From an uncultured Collinsella sp. (GTDB lineage: Bacteria > Actinomycetota > Coriobacteriia > Coriobacteriales > Coriobacteriaceae): a DNA stretch of 21,693 nt. The stretch is taken from NCBI GenBank assembly GCA_900542235.1, contig UQNB01000031.1:1-21693 (forward strand), written 5' to 3'. Position 1 is the stretch's first letter. The number at the start of each line of letters is the position of its first letter. The translations under genes and the position numbers were made by a program. Below the pieces are notes generated by a model. That model did not search any database. It was not told where the DNA came from and saw nothing but the letters and a program-made list of their open reading frames with translations. Shown here one piece after another: positions 1 through 6,885 of the stretch.

Positions 1-298
1 AGCCTGCGACTACCCTCGAGAACCGAGCTCTACACCAACATTCGCGACACTACCGATAAAACCGGTGTCTGGTCGGCAGATTTTGGTTTTCCCCGCACTT
101 CCGAAATCATCTAACGGAAGTATGCGGCAAATTTCGGAACACCCGAGCACGTCGCCCGTTTTTGCGTAAAGAAAACGCAGGTAGAAGCGTTAGCGCTACT
201 CGGCGTGGTCGACTTGTCTCGAATTTGCCGCATACTTTCGGTTTGAGTGGCATTCACGGTAGGTTTCGGCGAATTCTGACTGCAATCAACCGGTTGTT
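1..298. other. Left-end stretch without a supported gene
   Basis: No convincing gene was found here. One frame is open from base 1 to a TAA at 112-114 (37 codons). It could be the tail of a gene that enters from the left, but the next frame is open as well and I recognise no family, so I do not call it. The stop is followed directly by the inverted-repeat element at 115-240. The remaining bases up to the antitoxin stop contain only a short palindrome, CAACCGGTTG, at about 287-296. Confidence 0.5.
115..240. repeat. 126-bp element bounded by a 19-bp inverted repeat
   Basis: The arm AGTATGCGGCAAATT at 119-133 is matched perfectly by its reverse complement at 222-236. Pairing extends outward to 115 and 240 with one G-T wobble, giving 19-bp arms. 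Between the arms are further short complementary segments, such as TGCGT and ACGCA around an A-rich loop and GTCG with CGAC, so the whole element can fold as one long imperfect hairpin. There is no open frame of note, no transposase and no obvious target-site duplication. It may be a dispersed repeat, a MITE relic, or a bidirectional terminator or RNA structure. Its presence elsewhere in the genome cannot be judged from this window. Confidence 0.65.
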
Positions 299-1387
299 TT
301 AGATCTTAAATGGGATTGTCATATCTTTAAGAAGATCGTTGCACCAGCTGTAGTCGAGCATCCTCTTTCGGTGCATCAGGTTCACCACGACTCCCGGACA
401 GACTCCTCTGCCTTGAGCAATGCGTTGGATTGTCGTCGGGGTCTTGCAGTCATGATAGGGCGAGAGGCCCTCTGGTCCCATAAGAACCTCTCTCGCAAAG
501 GCGTTGGCGCGCTTCTCGGAATCGCTCTTTGAACTTTGCTTTTCGTCAATGTAGCTAAGAGTGATTCCTACGTTCCCGTCATTTAGAATGTGCCCGATTT
601 CGTGGAACAGAGTCCAAATGATAAAGCCGTCTTTTTTGCGTCTGCCCGTCATCTGGATTACGGGTCTCCCGTCTTTGGTCCAACGCGTTATTCCGTGTAG
701 CGGAAATTGATCTGGCGCAGAAATGAACTGGAGCGTGACGCCGCATTGCTCCAGTTGATGCGTAATGTCCGTTAAGGTCATATCGTCTGTCGTTGCCGCG
801 CGTTGTCTTAATGAGCTCAAAGAGTCTCTGAGCGATACCTCGTTGTATGCTTTAGCCCCATTGGTTGTTGGCGTTTCGGCGCTTTCACCTAGCGAAATCC
901 AAGCCATCATGCTTGCGGGGTCAACGGGTTTACCTGCCTCTTTTAGCGTCGCAATGGAGGAGAAGACGCAATCGACGCCTTTCGCATAAGCATCCATGCT
1001 GCCGTAACCAACAACATTCAAAAAATCAGATACGAGCTTGCCAGGGTTTCTTTTGGTGGCGGTAGTAAGCCCTTTGTCGCGAAGAAACTTTCCTAACGGC
1101 GGGGTGATGATGTCGGCGGAGCTTGCCATTTTTAGCTCATCTTCGAGCCTAGCGAGATCTTCACGGTACTTTGCCTCGAAGCGAATCCAGCTATCCCGGG
1201 GAATAGAGGTGACTCTTTCAAGCTTAATGGCGGTGTCTTGCGAGATGGGCTGCGTACCCTTTAGTATCCCGTTAACCGTTTTGCGGGAGATGCCAAGTCG
1301 GTCGGCAAGGGCCTGCTGCGTCATCTGCTCGTCATCTAGCCATTCTTGTAAATACATGCCAGGTGCAACCGCATAGTTGGTTCCCAT
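299..1387 (-). CDS. HigA-like XRE antitoxin fused to ImmA/IrrE-type metallopeptidase
   Basis: This 362-residue protein has two parts. Residues about 10-65 form an XRE-type helix-turn-helix of the HigA antidote family (QQALADRLGISRKTVNGIL). The C-terminal half carries the zinc-protease motif HEIGH at residues 262-266 in a peptidase-M78 (ImmA/IrrE) context. It is the second gene of a minus-strand pair, starting 21 bases after the toxin stop with an AGGAAG ribosome site before ATG. In this family the HTH part binds the operon promoter and neutralises the toxin. The peptidase may cleave a repressor or the antitoxin itself, but its target cannot be read from sequence. The antitoxin role is inferred from gene order and family. 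The pair is visibly more AT-rich than its neighbours, which suggests horizontal gain. Confidence 0.85.
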   Translation of the reverse strand: MGTNYAVAPGMYLQEWLDDEQMTQQALADRLGISRKTVNGILKGTQPISQDTAIKLERVTSIPRDSWIRFEAKYREDLARLEDELKMASSADIITPPLGKFLRDKGLTTATKRNPGKLVSDFLNVVGYGSMDAYAKGVDCVFSSIATLKEAGKPVDPASMMAWISLGESAETPTTNGAKAYNEVSLRDSLSSLRQRAATTDDMTLTDITHQLEQCGVTLQFISAPDQFPLHGITRWTKDGRPVIQMTGRRKKDGFIIWTLFHEIGHILNDGNVGITLSYIDEKQSSKSDSEKRANAFAREVLMGPEGLSPYHDCKTPTTIQRIAQGRGVCPGVVVNLMHRKRMLDYSWCNDLLKDMTIPFKI

Positions 1388-1408
1388 TGTTCTGCTTCCT
1401 TTATGTGC

Positions 1409-1741
1409 CTAGTGATAGTCTTCAATTGATAGAACTTTTACTGAGGATTCTTCGTCCGTTGTTTTTTCGACCTTAGTTACTTTCATATATCCGTTAATTG
1501 GCTCGACAATAATTCGATAATTCTTGTTTAGTTTCCCCGCCCATTGACCCTCTCTATCACCGCAAAGCTGATGCCATCTTCCGCATGGGTCTAGATTCTT
1601 TAGATCCTCCATCGAGCTGGCTGTCTCTAATGCGTTGTGTCGGAGCTTTACACCCCTTACGATGTCGGACCTAAATTTCCTGCACTTCTTTTCGTCGGTA
1701 CATATTTCCTCGAGCCTTTTGTTGGCGTAGCGTATTTTCAT
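1409..1741 (-). CDS. RelE/HigB-family toxin
   Basis: This is a small basic protein of about 110 residues with the RelE/ParE fold signature. It has an N-terminal helix region (KRLEEICTDEKKCRKF) and then strands including GRWHQLCGDREGQWAGKL and NKNYRIIVEP. Members of this family are usually ribosome-dependent mRNA interferases. I chose the ATG at 1741. A TTG at 1753 would add four residues, but it lies inside the operator palindrome, and the MKIRYANK start fits the family better. A strong, properly spaced Shine-Dalgarno is not evident, so the leader may be very short. The toxin precedes the antitoxin, the typical HigBA order. Which mRNA or ribosomal target it has is unknown. Confidence 0.8.
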   Translation of the reverse strand: MKIRYANKRLEEICTDEKKCRKFRSDIVRGVKLRHNALETASSMEDLKNLDPCGRWHQLCGDREGQWAGKLNKNYRIIVEPINGYMKVTKVEKTTDEESSVKVLSIEDYH

Positions 1742-1744
1742 TCC

Positions 1745-1763
1745 TGTAACCAATCGCGTTACA
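1745..1763. promoter_or_regulatory. Operator-like palindrome, copy 1 (toxin-antitoxin promoter)
   Basis: TGTAAC-N7-GTTACA is a perfect inverted repeat lying directly upstream of the toxin ATG at 1741. A TATGAT hexamer on the minus strand at 1768-1763 abuts it and may be the -10 box. A protein bound here would block transcription start. The natural candidate is the XRE domain of the antitoxin. The binding assignment is inference; the palindrome is seen directly. Confidence 0.7.
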
Positions 1764-1789
1764 TCATATTGTTCGTGTTCATCATATCA

Positions 1790-1808
1790 TGTAACCGATT
1801 GTGTTACA
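1790..1808. promoter_or_regulatory. Operator-like palindrome, copy 2 (toxin-antitoxin promoter)
   Basis: This second copy of TGTAAC-N7-GTTACA begins exactly 45 bp from the first. The seven-base spacers are related too: CAATCGC in copy 1, and ACAATCG in copy 2 read on the other strand. Two sites about four helical turns apart suggest cooperative binding or looping by a dimeric repressor. The second site also lies towards the divergent pel operon. Confidence 0.7.
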
Positions 1809-1891
1809 CATATATTCTGCATTGGATTGGACCTGTTTCGTTTTGCGAGTTCGCTTTCGACCTCTGGGCTTCTAAAAAAGTTCTTAAAACA

Positions 1892-1949
1892 GCCTTAAAG
1901 GCGCTCTAGCTCGCGTTGACAGCGTAAAATACGCATGTTTGACTATGAC
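1892..1949 (+). promoter_or_regulatory. Candidate promoter region of the pel operon
   Basis: TTGACA at 1916-1921 matches the -35 consensus. The possible -10 sequences downstream (GACTAT at 1941-1946, TATGAC at 1944-1949) are spaced 19 and 22 bases away, which is wider than ideal, so the promoter may need an activator or be misassigned. Two small palindromes flank the -35: GCCTTAAAGGC at 1892-1902, and GCGTAAAATACGC at 1922-1934, the latter between the -35 and the presumed -10, where a repressor could act. Confidence 0.4.
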
Positions 1950-1978
1950 TAAAGTGGATTTTAGGGGAGGGGTGCGCC

Positions 1979-4114
1979 ATGGAGGTGCTGGTTGTTGGCA
2001 ACACCGCATATGTTGACGATGACTTTTGTGCCAAGGCGTTCCCCGGGGACCATGTGCAGGTCGTAGCCGCGCAGGACACGCGCCGCGATGAGTTGTCGCC
2101 CCATGCCTCGTGGAAAGAGCTGCTCCAGCACTTGGAGCAGGCCTATGAGTTCGACCGCGTGGTCTACCTTTCTAATTACCTTACCCCGCATATCGATAGC
2201 GTGGGCGATATCGAGCTTCTGCGTTCGGTCATTCGCGCGTGCATGGGTCGCCGGATCCAGCTGTTGTATATAGCAGGTCCCGCAGGTGCCGAGGGTGCCG
2301 CCGATGCCGCGAGGCGAACGGGCAAGGGCATTATCGCGTGCGCAGCCAACGACCTGTGCCGCTACTACGCTGCTCGCGAGGGCGTTCAGACCAAGATCCT
2401 GCGCGTGCCGTTCCTGTATACCGCGTCTGCCGCGCTGGAGGACCCGTTTTTGGTGCCGCTGTTCGACGCGTGCTCAACCGGATCGGTCGCTCTGCAGGGC
2501 GCGCGGGATGCAGCGTTTCCCCTGCTGTGTGCCGAGGAGCTTGCGGTGCTGGTGCGCCGTATCTTTGATAGCTGGGATGTCTCTTTTGAGACGCTCGACG
2601 TTGCCGATGCCTTCCATCACACGGCGGGTGAAGTGGGCGAGGCTCTTCAGGCGCTGTTCCCCGGCCTTGCCGTTGCCTATGGCGATTCTGCCGGCTACAC
2701 CCTGCCCGCCAGCGACGTCGCTCGCGTGCGCTATGGCTGGTTTCAGCGCTACGACTTGCTGCGCGATCTTTCGACCGTTCAAGCGCGTTGGGATGCTGGC
2801 CGCGCAAAGAAGGTCAGCCCCTTGCGCGCCGCCATCGACCGCATCCAAATGCGCACGCTGCCTATTAAATGCCTGGAGACGGCAGCCGCCTGGGTTCTGT
2901 TCGAGGTGCTGGAGCATCTGTTCTCACAATCGGCCCAGCTCAACGTGCTCGATTATCGCCTGCTCTACGTGGTACTGATCGGCACGCTGTATGGCTTGGA
3001 CTTTGGCCTGGTTGCGGCGCTGCTGGCGTCGGTTGGTTTGGCCGCGAGCTACTTTACTCAGTACGGCTATACCTTCCAGGGCCTGTTCTACGAACCGTCC
3101 AACTGGCTGCCGTTTATTGCGTACTTTGTGGTGGGCGCCGTGTGTGGCTATGTTCAGCTGCGCAACAGCGAAGCCATTAGGGCGGAGTGCGATCAAAACG
3201 AGCTCGTGCGCAACCGCAATACGTTCCTTACGCAGCTCTACCACGACGCGATCGAGGACAAGCGTGCCTATAAGCGACAGATTGTGGGGCGCCACGACAG
3301 CTTTGGCAAAATCTTTGCTGTGACACAGGAGCTCGACGTACTCAACCCGCGTGATATATACCGCAAGTGCTGTGAGCTGCTGGGCGAGATTCTCGAGAAC
3401 GATTCGGTGACGATCTACCATGTTTCGGGCGGGGCATTTGCACGCCTGGTAGCGGCGAGCCCGGCGATTTCCAACGATGTGCCGCGTTCGCTCTCGCTCG
3501 ATGACCTTGCGCCCGTGCTCCAAGGTGCGATCTCGGGTTTGTGGGTGAACCGCGCGCTGACGTCGGGGCTTCCGATGTTTGGCTATGCGATCGAACGCGA
3601 TGGAGCCCCAGCCGTGTTGATTTTTGTGCGTCACGTGGCCGAAAGCCAAATGACCCTGTACTACCAAAACCTGTTCCGCATCTTGTGCGGCCTGGTGGAA
3701 AGCGCTCTGGGACGCGCCTTCGATTACGAGGCCATGTCGCAGGATAAGCGCTGCGTTGCCGGCACGTGCGTTCTCAGCCACGATGCTTTTGGCCAGGAAC
3801 TCGCCGCCGAGCAGGCGCTTGCGGACAATAAGATGGGGAGCTTCTTGCTCCTGCGCGTGGTGCCGGGCATGGAGCCTGTTGGTGAGCTGGTCGGCGCCAT
3901 TGGTTCGGCGATTCGCGAGAGTGACGCTGCGGGCCTGGTCGATGGAGACACACTTTACCTACTCATGCGACAGGCAACCGAGGCTGACCTTCCCGTTATT
4001 TGCAAACGCATGGCCGCCAAGCACATTACAGTGGAACCCGTCGGCAGCGAGGACGTTGTGGCCCTGATGCAACGCATCGCGCCCACCGGAAGCGGTGAAG
4101 GGGAGGCCGCTTGA
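1979..4114 (+). CDS. PelD: c-di-GMP receptor of Pel synthesis with N-terminal SDR-like domain
   Basis: This 711-residue protein has four parts. Residues 1 to about 290 resemble an NAD-dependent epimerase/SDR fold (tail signature ILRVPFLYT), but the nucleotide loop is degenerate (VVGNTAYVDDDF) and I see no YxxxK catalytic pair. Residues about 297-394 are several membrane segments. A GAF domain spans about 442-590. A GGDEF-like domain ends the protein. In that domain R646-E-S-D649 is an RxxD I-site, spaced five residues before D655-G-D-T-L, which replaces GGDEF. This is the PelD arrangement: an inactive cyclase that senses c-di-GMP and activates PelF/PelG at the inner membrane. The start ATG follows a GGGGAGGGG ribosome site. 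It is the first gene of the operon, and its TGA overlaps the TTG start of pelE. The PelD identity is firm from the domains and neighbours; the SDR-domain role is unknown. Confidence 0.88.
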   Translation: MEVLVVGNTAYVDDDFCAKAFPGDHVQVVAAQDTRRDELSPHASWKELLQHLEQAYEFDRVVYLSNYLTPHIDSVGDIELLRSVIRACMGRRIQLLYIAGPAGAEGAADAARRTGKGIIACAANDLCRYYAAREGVQTKILRVPFLYTASAALEDPFLVPLFDACSTGSVALQGARDAAFPLLCAEELAVLVRRIFDSWDVSFETLDVADAFHHTAGEVGEALQALFPGLAVAYGDSAGYTLPASDVARVRYGWFQRYDLLRDLSTVQARWDAGRAKKVSPLRAAIDRIQMRTLPIKCLETAAAWVLFEVLEHLFSQSAQLNVLDYRLLYVVLIGTLYGLDFGLVAALLASVGLAASYFTQYGYTFQGLFYEPSNWLPFIAYFVVGAVCGYVQLRNSEAIRAECDQNELVRNRNTFLTQLYHDAIEDKRAYKRQIVGRHDSFGKIFAVTQELDVLNPRDIYRKCCELLGEILENDSVTIYHVSGGAFARLVAASPAISNDVPRSLSLDDLAPVLQGAISGLWVNRALTSGLPMFGYAIERDGAPAVLIFVRHVAESQMTLYYQNLFRILCGLVESALGRAFDYEAMSQDKRCVAGTCVLSHDAFGQELAAEQALADNKMGSFLLLRVVPGMEPVGELVGAIGSAIRESDAAGLVDGDTLYLLMRQATEADLPVICKRMAAKHITVEPVGSEDVVALMQRIAPTGSGEGEAA

Positions 4115-4467
4115 TCTCGCTTGTTGTTGCTACCGTACTGCTATTAATTCATGCGCTGGTGTGTCTGGTGCTGTGGACGCTTATGAAACTGGGCTTGCTG
4201 CCGGTTCGAGGGCACATGCTTACTGTGATGGTGCTCGTACCGCTGTGGGGCCCGTTGCTCGTGGCACTACTCTCGGTGCGTGGCGCGGTGTTCGGCGCGG
4301 ACCTCAAGGACGCCACGCTGGAGACGCTTCGCATTAACGACGACATGCATCGCGGCATGCTGGTGCAGGGGCGCGAGGGCGATGATGGAGTGGTGCCGCT
4401 CGAGGAAGCGCTGATCGTCAACGACCCGGCAGACCGGCGCCGTCTCCATGCTCACCGAGGAGCCTGA
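4111..4467 (+). CDS. PelE, N-terminal membrane part (separate frame)
   Basis: This 118-residue frame has two hydrophobic segments (about residues 2-28 and 36-60) followed by a soluble stretch ending VPLEEALIVNDPADRRRL, after which it runs out of frame to a TGA. It starts with TTG overlapping the PelD stop (TTGA), with GGGGAGG upstream. PelE normally has membrane helices followed by TPR-like helices in one chain and works with PelD, PelF and PelG in the synthase. Here the helical part continues in the frame that begins at 4448. Skipping one base in CTCC-ATG would join ...RRRL to MLTEEPDAYL, which is the expected continuity. So it is either a one-base frameshift (natural or sequencing error) or a genuine two-subunit PelE. 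Confidence 0.75.
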   Translation: MISLVVATVLLLIHALVCLVLWTLMKLGLLPVRGHMLTVMVLVPLWGPLLVALLSVRGAVFGADLKDATLETLRINDDMHRGMLVQGREGDDGVVPLEEALIVNDPADRRRLHAHRGA

Positions 4468-5008
4468 TGCGTACCTGGCGCAGCTGCAAGCGGCTAAGCT
4501 TAACGACGACGTTGAGGTGGCGCACTATGCCGCGACGGCGGTGGCGCAGATTTCCAAGGAGTCCGACCTTAAACTGCAGCAGCTGGAGCGCGCGTTTAAG
4601 ACCGATCCCAGCTCGCATAACCTGGATGCGTATTGCGACTTTTTGGGCGCCTATCTGGACTCGGGTTTGGCAGAGGGGCGTGTGGCACAGATTCAGCGTC
4701 AGCAGTATGCACGCTTGCTCGCGCGTCGTTGCGAACGCGAGGACGGGCCGGCGTTGCGCATCCGCTATGCCACGGCGCTGGCCGATGCCGGCGAGATCGA
4801 TAAGGCAGAGGACGTCGCGAGCCAGTTGGTGATCGTTGCGTCAGACGAGCAGGACGTGTGGATGCTCTGCCTGCGCTTGGCTGTGATTCGTCGCGATGGA
4901 CAGGCGGTACAGCGCGTAATCGATGCGATCGACAAGCAGCATGTGTATTTGAATGCCGAAAATCGCGAGAGGCTGGCATTTTGGCGCGAAGGAGAGGAGG
5001 CTCGATGA
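4448..5008 (+). CDS. PelE, C-terminal TPR-like helical part (separate frame)
   Basis: This 186-residue all-helical protein has TPR-like character (AKLNDDVEVAHYAATAVAQI, then RIRYATALADAGEIDKAEDV). The pattern of D-EV-HYA is typical of the cytoplasmic part of PelE. Its ATG lies 20 bases inside the preceding frame and has no good Shine-Dalgarno, so it would depend on coupling to the upstream frame or on frameshifting. Its ATG corresponds to the Met of the RRxLM stretch that I recall in intact PelE proteins. It ends with ATGA overlap to the pelA-like gene, preceded by GGAGAGGAGG, showing tight operon packing. The reading frame is fully open, which argues against old decay. Confidence 0.72.
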   Translation: MLTEEPDAYLAQLQAAKLNDDVEVAHYAATAVAQISKESDLKLQQLERAFKTDPSSHNLDAYCDFLGAYLDSGLAEGRVAQIQRQQYARLLARRCEREDGPALRIRYATALADAGEIDKAEDVASQLVIVASDEQDVWMLCLRLAVIRRDGQAVQRVIDAIDKQHVYLNAENRERLAFWREGEEAR

Positions 5009-6885
5009 GCGTGGTGCAACATATCCGCGAGCGTGCGGGCCACTTTCGCTGGATGGGGCTGCTCGTGGTATGGGCGGTCTTTATCGCCATGGCCGCCGTG
5101 CTGTTGATCGAGCGTGCCGGCGTGCAGTACAGCGCCGGGCAGCATAAGCTGGGCATGCTCGCTGCCAACGACGCGGTGCCGGCAAGCTCGGCGATGTTTG
5201 GCCAAAAGCCCACGTGCTTGGTTATTACCGACTCGGACCAAGATGGCGTCGAGGACGTCAAAGAGCAGTTCGACCAGATCTTGCTTGACATGAAGATCGC
5301 CCACCGCGATGTGGATATTGCCACCGATGGTGTTGATGCGATTCCTTCCCTCACATCCTTCGACCGCGTGATTTTACTGATGCCGTCGCTCGACGGGCTC
5401 GGTACGCACCTCTCCGACATCATGAGCTGGGTGAGTGCCGGCGGTTCGCTGATGCTCGCCATGACGCCGGATAACTCCAGCTACCTGCAGGCAATCGGTC
5501 CCAAGCTGGGCATCGATTCTGCCGGCTATGAATATGCGACGGCAGAGAGCATCGTGCCGAGCGAGGACTTTATGATCGGCGGTGGCCAGCGTTATGAGTT
5601 ATCGGACCCTTTTGATTCGTCGCTTTCGGTTTCGCTGCGTGAGACGGCCCACGTGTGGGCTAAAACCGGTGACACGGGTACTCCGCTTATTTGGTCGAGC
5701 GATTGCGGCAACGGCCGTACCGTGGTGTGCAATATCGGTATCTACGACAAGGTCATGCGTGGTTTCTATGCCGCGGCCGTGAGCCTATTGGGCGATGCCA
5801 CGGCCTATCCGGTCATCAATAGCGCGGTGTTTTACCTGGACGATTTCCCGAGCCCCGTGCCCTCGGGTGACGGCACTTACATTAAGCGCGACTACGGCCT
5901 TTCCATTGCCGACTTTTATGCCAAGGTCTGGTGGCCCGATCTGCAAAAGCTCGCGCAAAAATACGGCATTCGCTATACCGGCGTGATGATCGAAAACTAC
6001 GAGGATGCGGTCAACCAGACCGAGCCCGCGCGCCAGGCCGATACCACGCAGTTCCGCTACTTTGGCGGCATGCTGCTGCAGATGGGCGGAGAGCTGGGCT
6101 TTCACGGCTACAACCATCAGCCGCTGGCACTCTGGGACACCGACTATGGCACGCTGTACGACTACAAGACGTGGAAGAATAAGGAGACGATCGTTGCATC
6201 GCTCAACGAGCTTATCGCCTTTCAGGACGAGGTGCTGCCCAACGCGCACGGCTCGGTCTACGTGCCGCCGTCGAATATCCTTTCGGCCCGCGCGCGCAAG
6301 ATCATCGGCGAGGACGTGCCGCGCATTAAGACCATTGCCAGTACGTACTTTGAGGACGGAACCGACCTGCCCTACGTGCAGGAATTTGGTGTGGCGAGCG
6401 ATGGCATCGTGGAGCAGCCGCGTATTGTCTCGGGCGGCATGGTCGACGATTCCTACATGCGCCTGGCTGCCGTGTCCGAGCTCAACATGCACTACGTGAG
6501 CACGCACTTTATGCATCCCGATGACCTGCTGGATCCCGATCGAGGCGCCAGGCAAGGCTGGGAGGTCTACAAGGGCGGCCTGACCGACTACCTGGACTGG
6601 CTTACCAAGTCTGCGCCCGACCTACGTCGCCAGACCGGTTCGGAATGCTCGGGCGCCATCCAGCGCTTTTCGTCCGTGACGGTGAGCGTGGATGCAAACG
6701 CGGATGCCTGGACACTCAGTCTGGGCAATTTCCACGACGAAGCGTGGCTCATGTTCCGCGCCAACAATGGCGAGCCAGGTGCGGTCACGGGTGGCGAGAT
6801 TACGCATCTGACGGGCGACCTGTACCTGGTCAAGGCCACGAACAAGACGGTGACCATTGCGCGCAAGGAGGGTGGCGACAAATGA
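5005..6885 (+). CDS. PelA-like membrane-anchored polysaccharide deacetylase (DUF2194/CE18-like)
   Basis: This 626-residue protein has one N-terminal membrane anchor (about residues 13-37). A Rossmann/flavodoxin-like region follows (about 70-250: TCLVITDSDQDGVED, FDRVILLMPS), and then a deacetylase-type barrel. Metal-site motifs are visible: YLDD at 277-280 and H367-GYN-H371 (HxxxH), with a late candidate base in THFMHPDD. In Pel systems this activity removes N-acetyl groups from GalNAc-rich Pel outside the membrane, making it cationic. No GH114-type PelA hydrolase domain is present here or elsewhere in the window. I chose the ATG at 5005, which overlaps the pelE stop and has a strong GGAGAGGAGG; the longer upstream open frame only overlaps pelE. 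The fold is judged from motifs, not alignment. Confidence 0.82.
   Translation: MSVVQHIRERAGHFRWMGLLVVWAVFIAMAAVLLIERAGVQYSAGQHKLGMLAANDAVPASSAMFGQKPTCLVITDSDQDGVEDVKEQFDQILLDMKIAHRDVDIATDGVDAIPSLTSFDRVILLMPSLDGLGTHLSDIMSWVSAGGSLMLAMTPDNSSYLQAIGPKLGIDSAGYEYATAESIVPSEDFMIGGGQRYELSDPFDSSLSVSLRETAHVWAKTGDTGTPLIWSSDCGNGRTVVCNIGIYDKVMRGFYAAAVSLLGDATAYPVINSAVFYLDDFPSPVPSGDGTYIKRDYGLSIADFYAKVWWPDLQKLAQKYGIRYTGVMIENYEDAVNQTEPARQADTTQFRYFGGMLLQMGGELGFHGYNHQPLALWDTDYGTLYDYKTWKNKETIVASLNELIAFQDEVLPNAHGSVYVPPSNILSARARKIIGEDVPRIKTIASTYFEDGTDLPYVQEFGVASDGIVEQPRIVSGGMVDDSYMRLAAVSELNMHYVSTHFMHPDDLLDPDRGARQGWEVYKGGLTDYLDWLTKSAPDLRRQTGSECSGAIQRFSSVTVSVDANADAWTLSLGNFHDEAWLMFRANNGEPGAVTGGEITHLTGDLYLVKATNKTVTIARKEGGDK

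Noticed and set aside
1..114. Tail of a gene entering from the left (open frame ending at TAA 112-114)
   Set aside because: Only 37 codons, another frame is open too, and no family is recognised. It is possible but not supportable.
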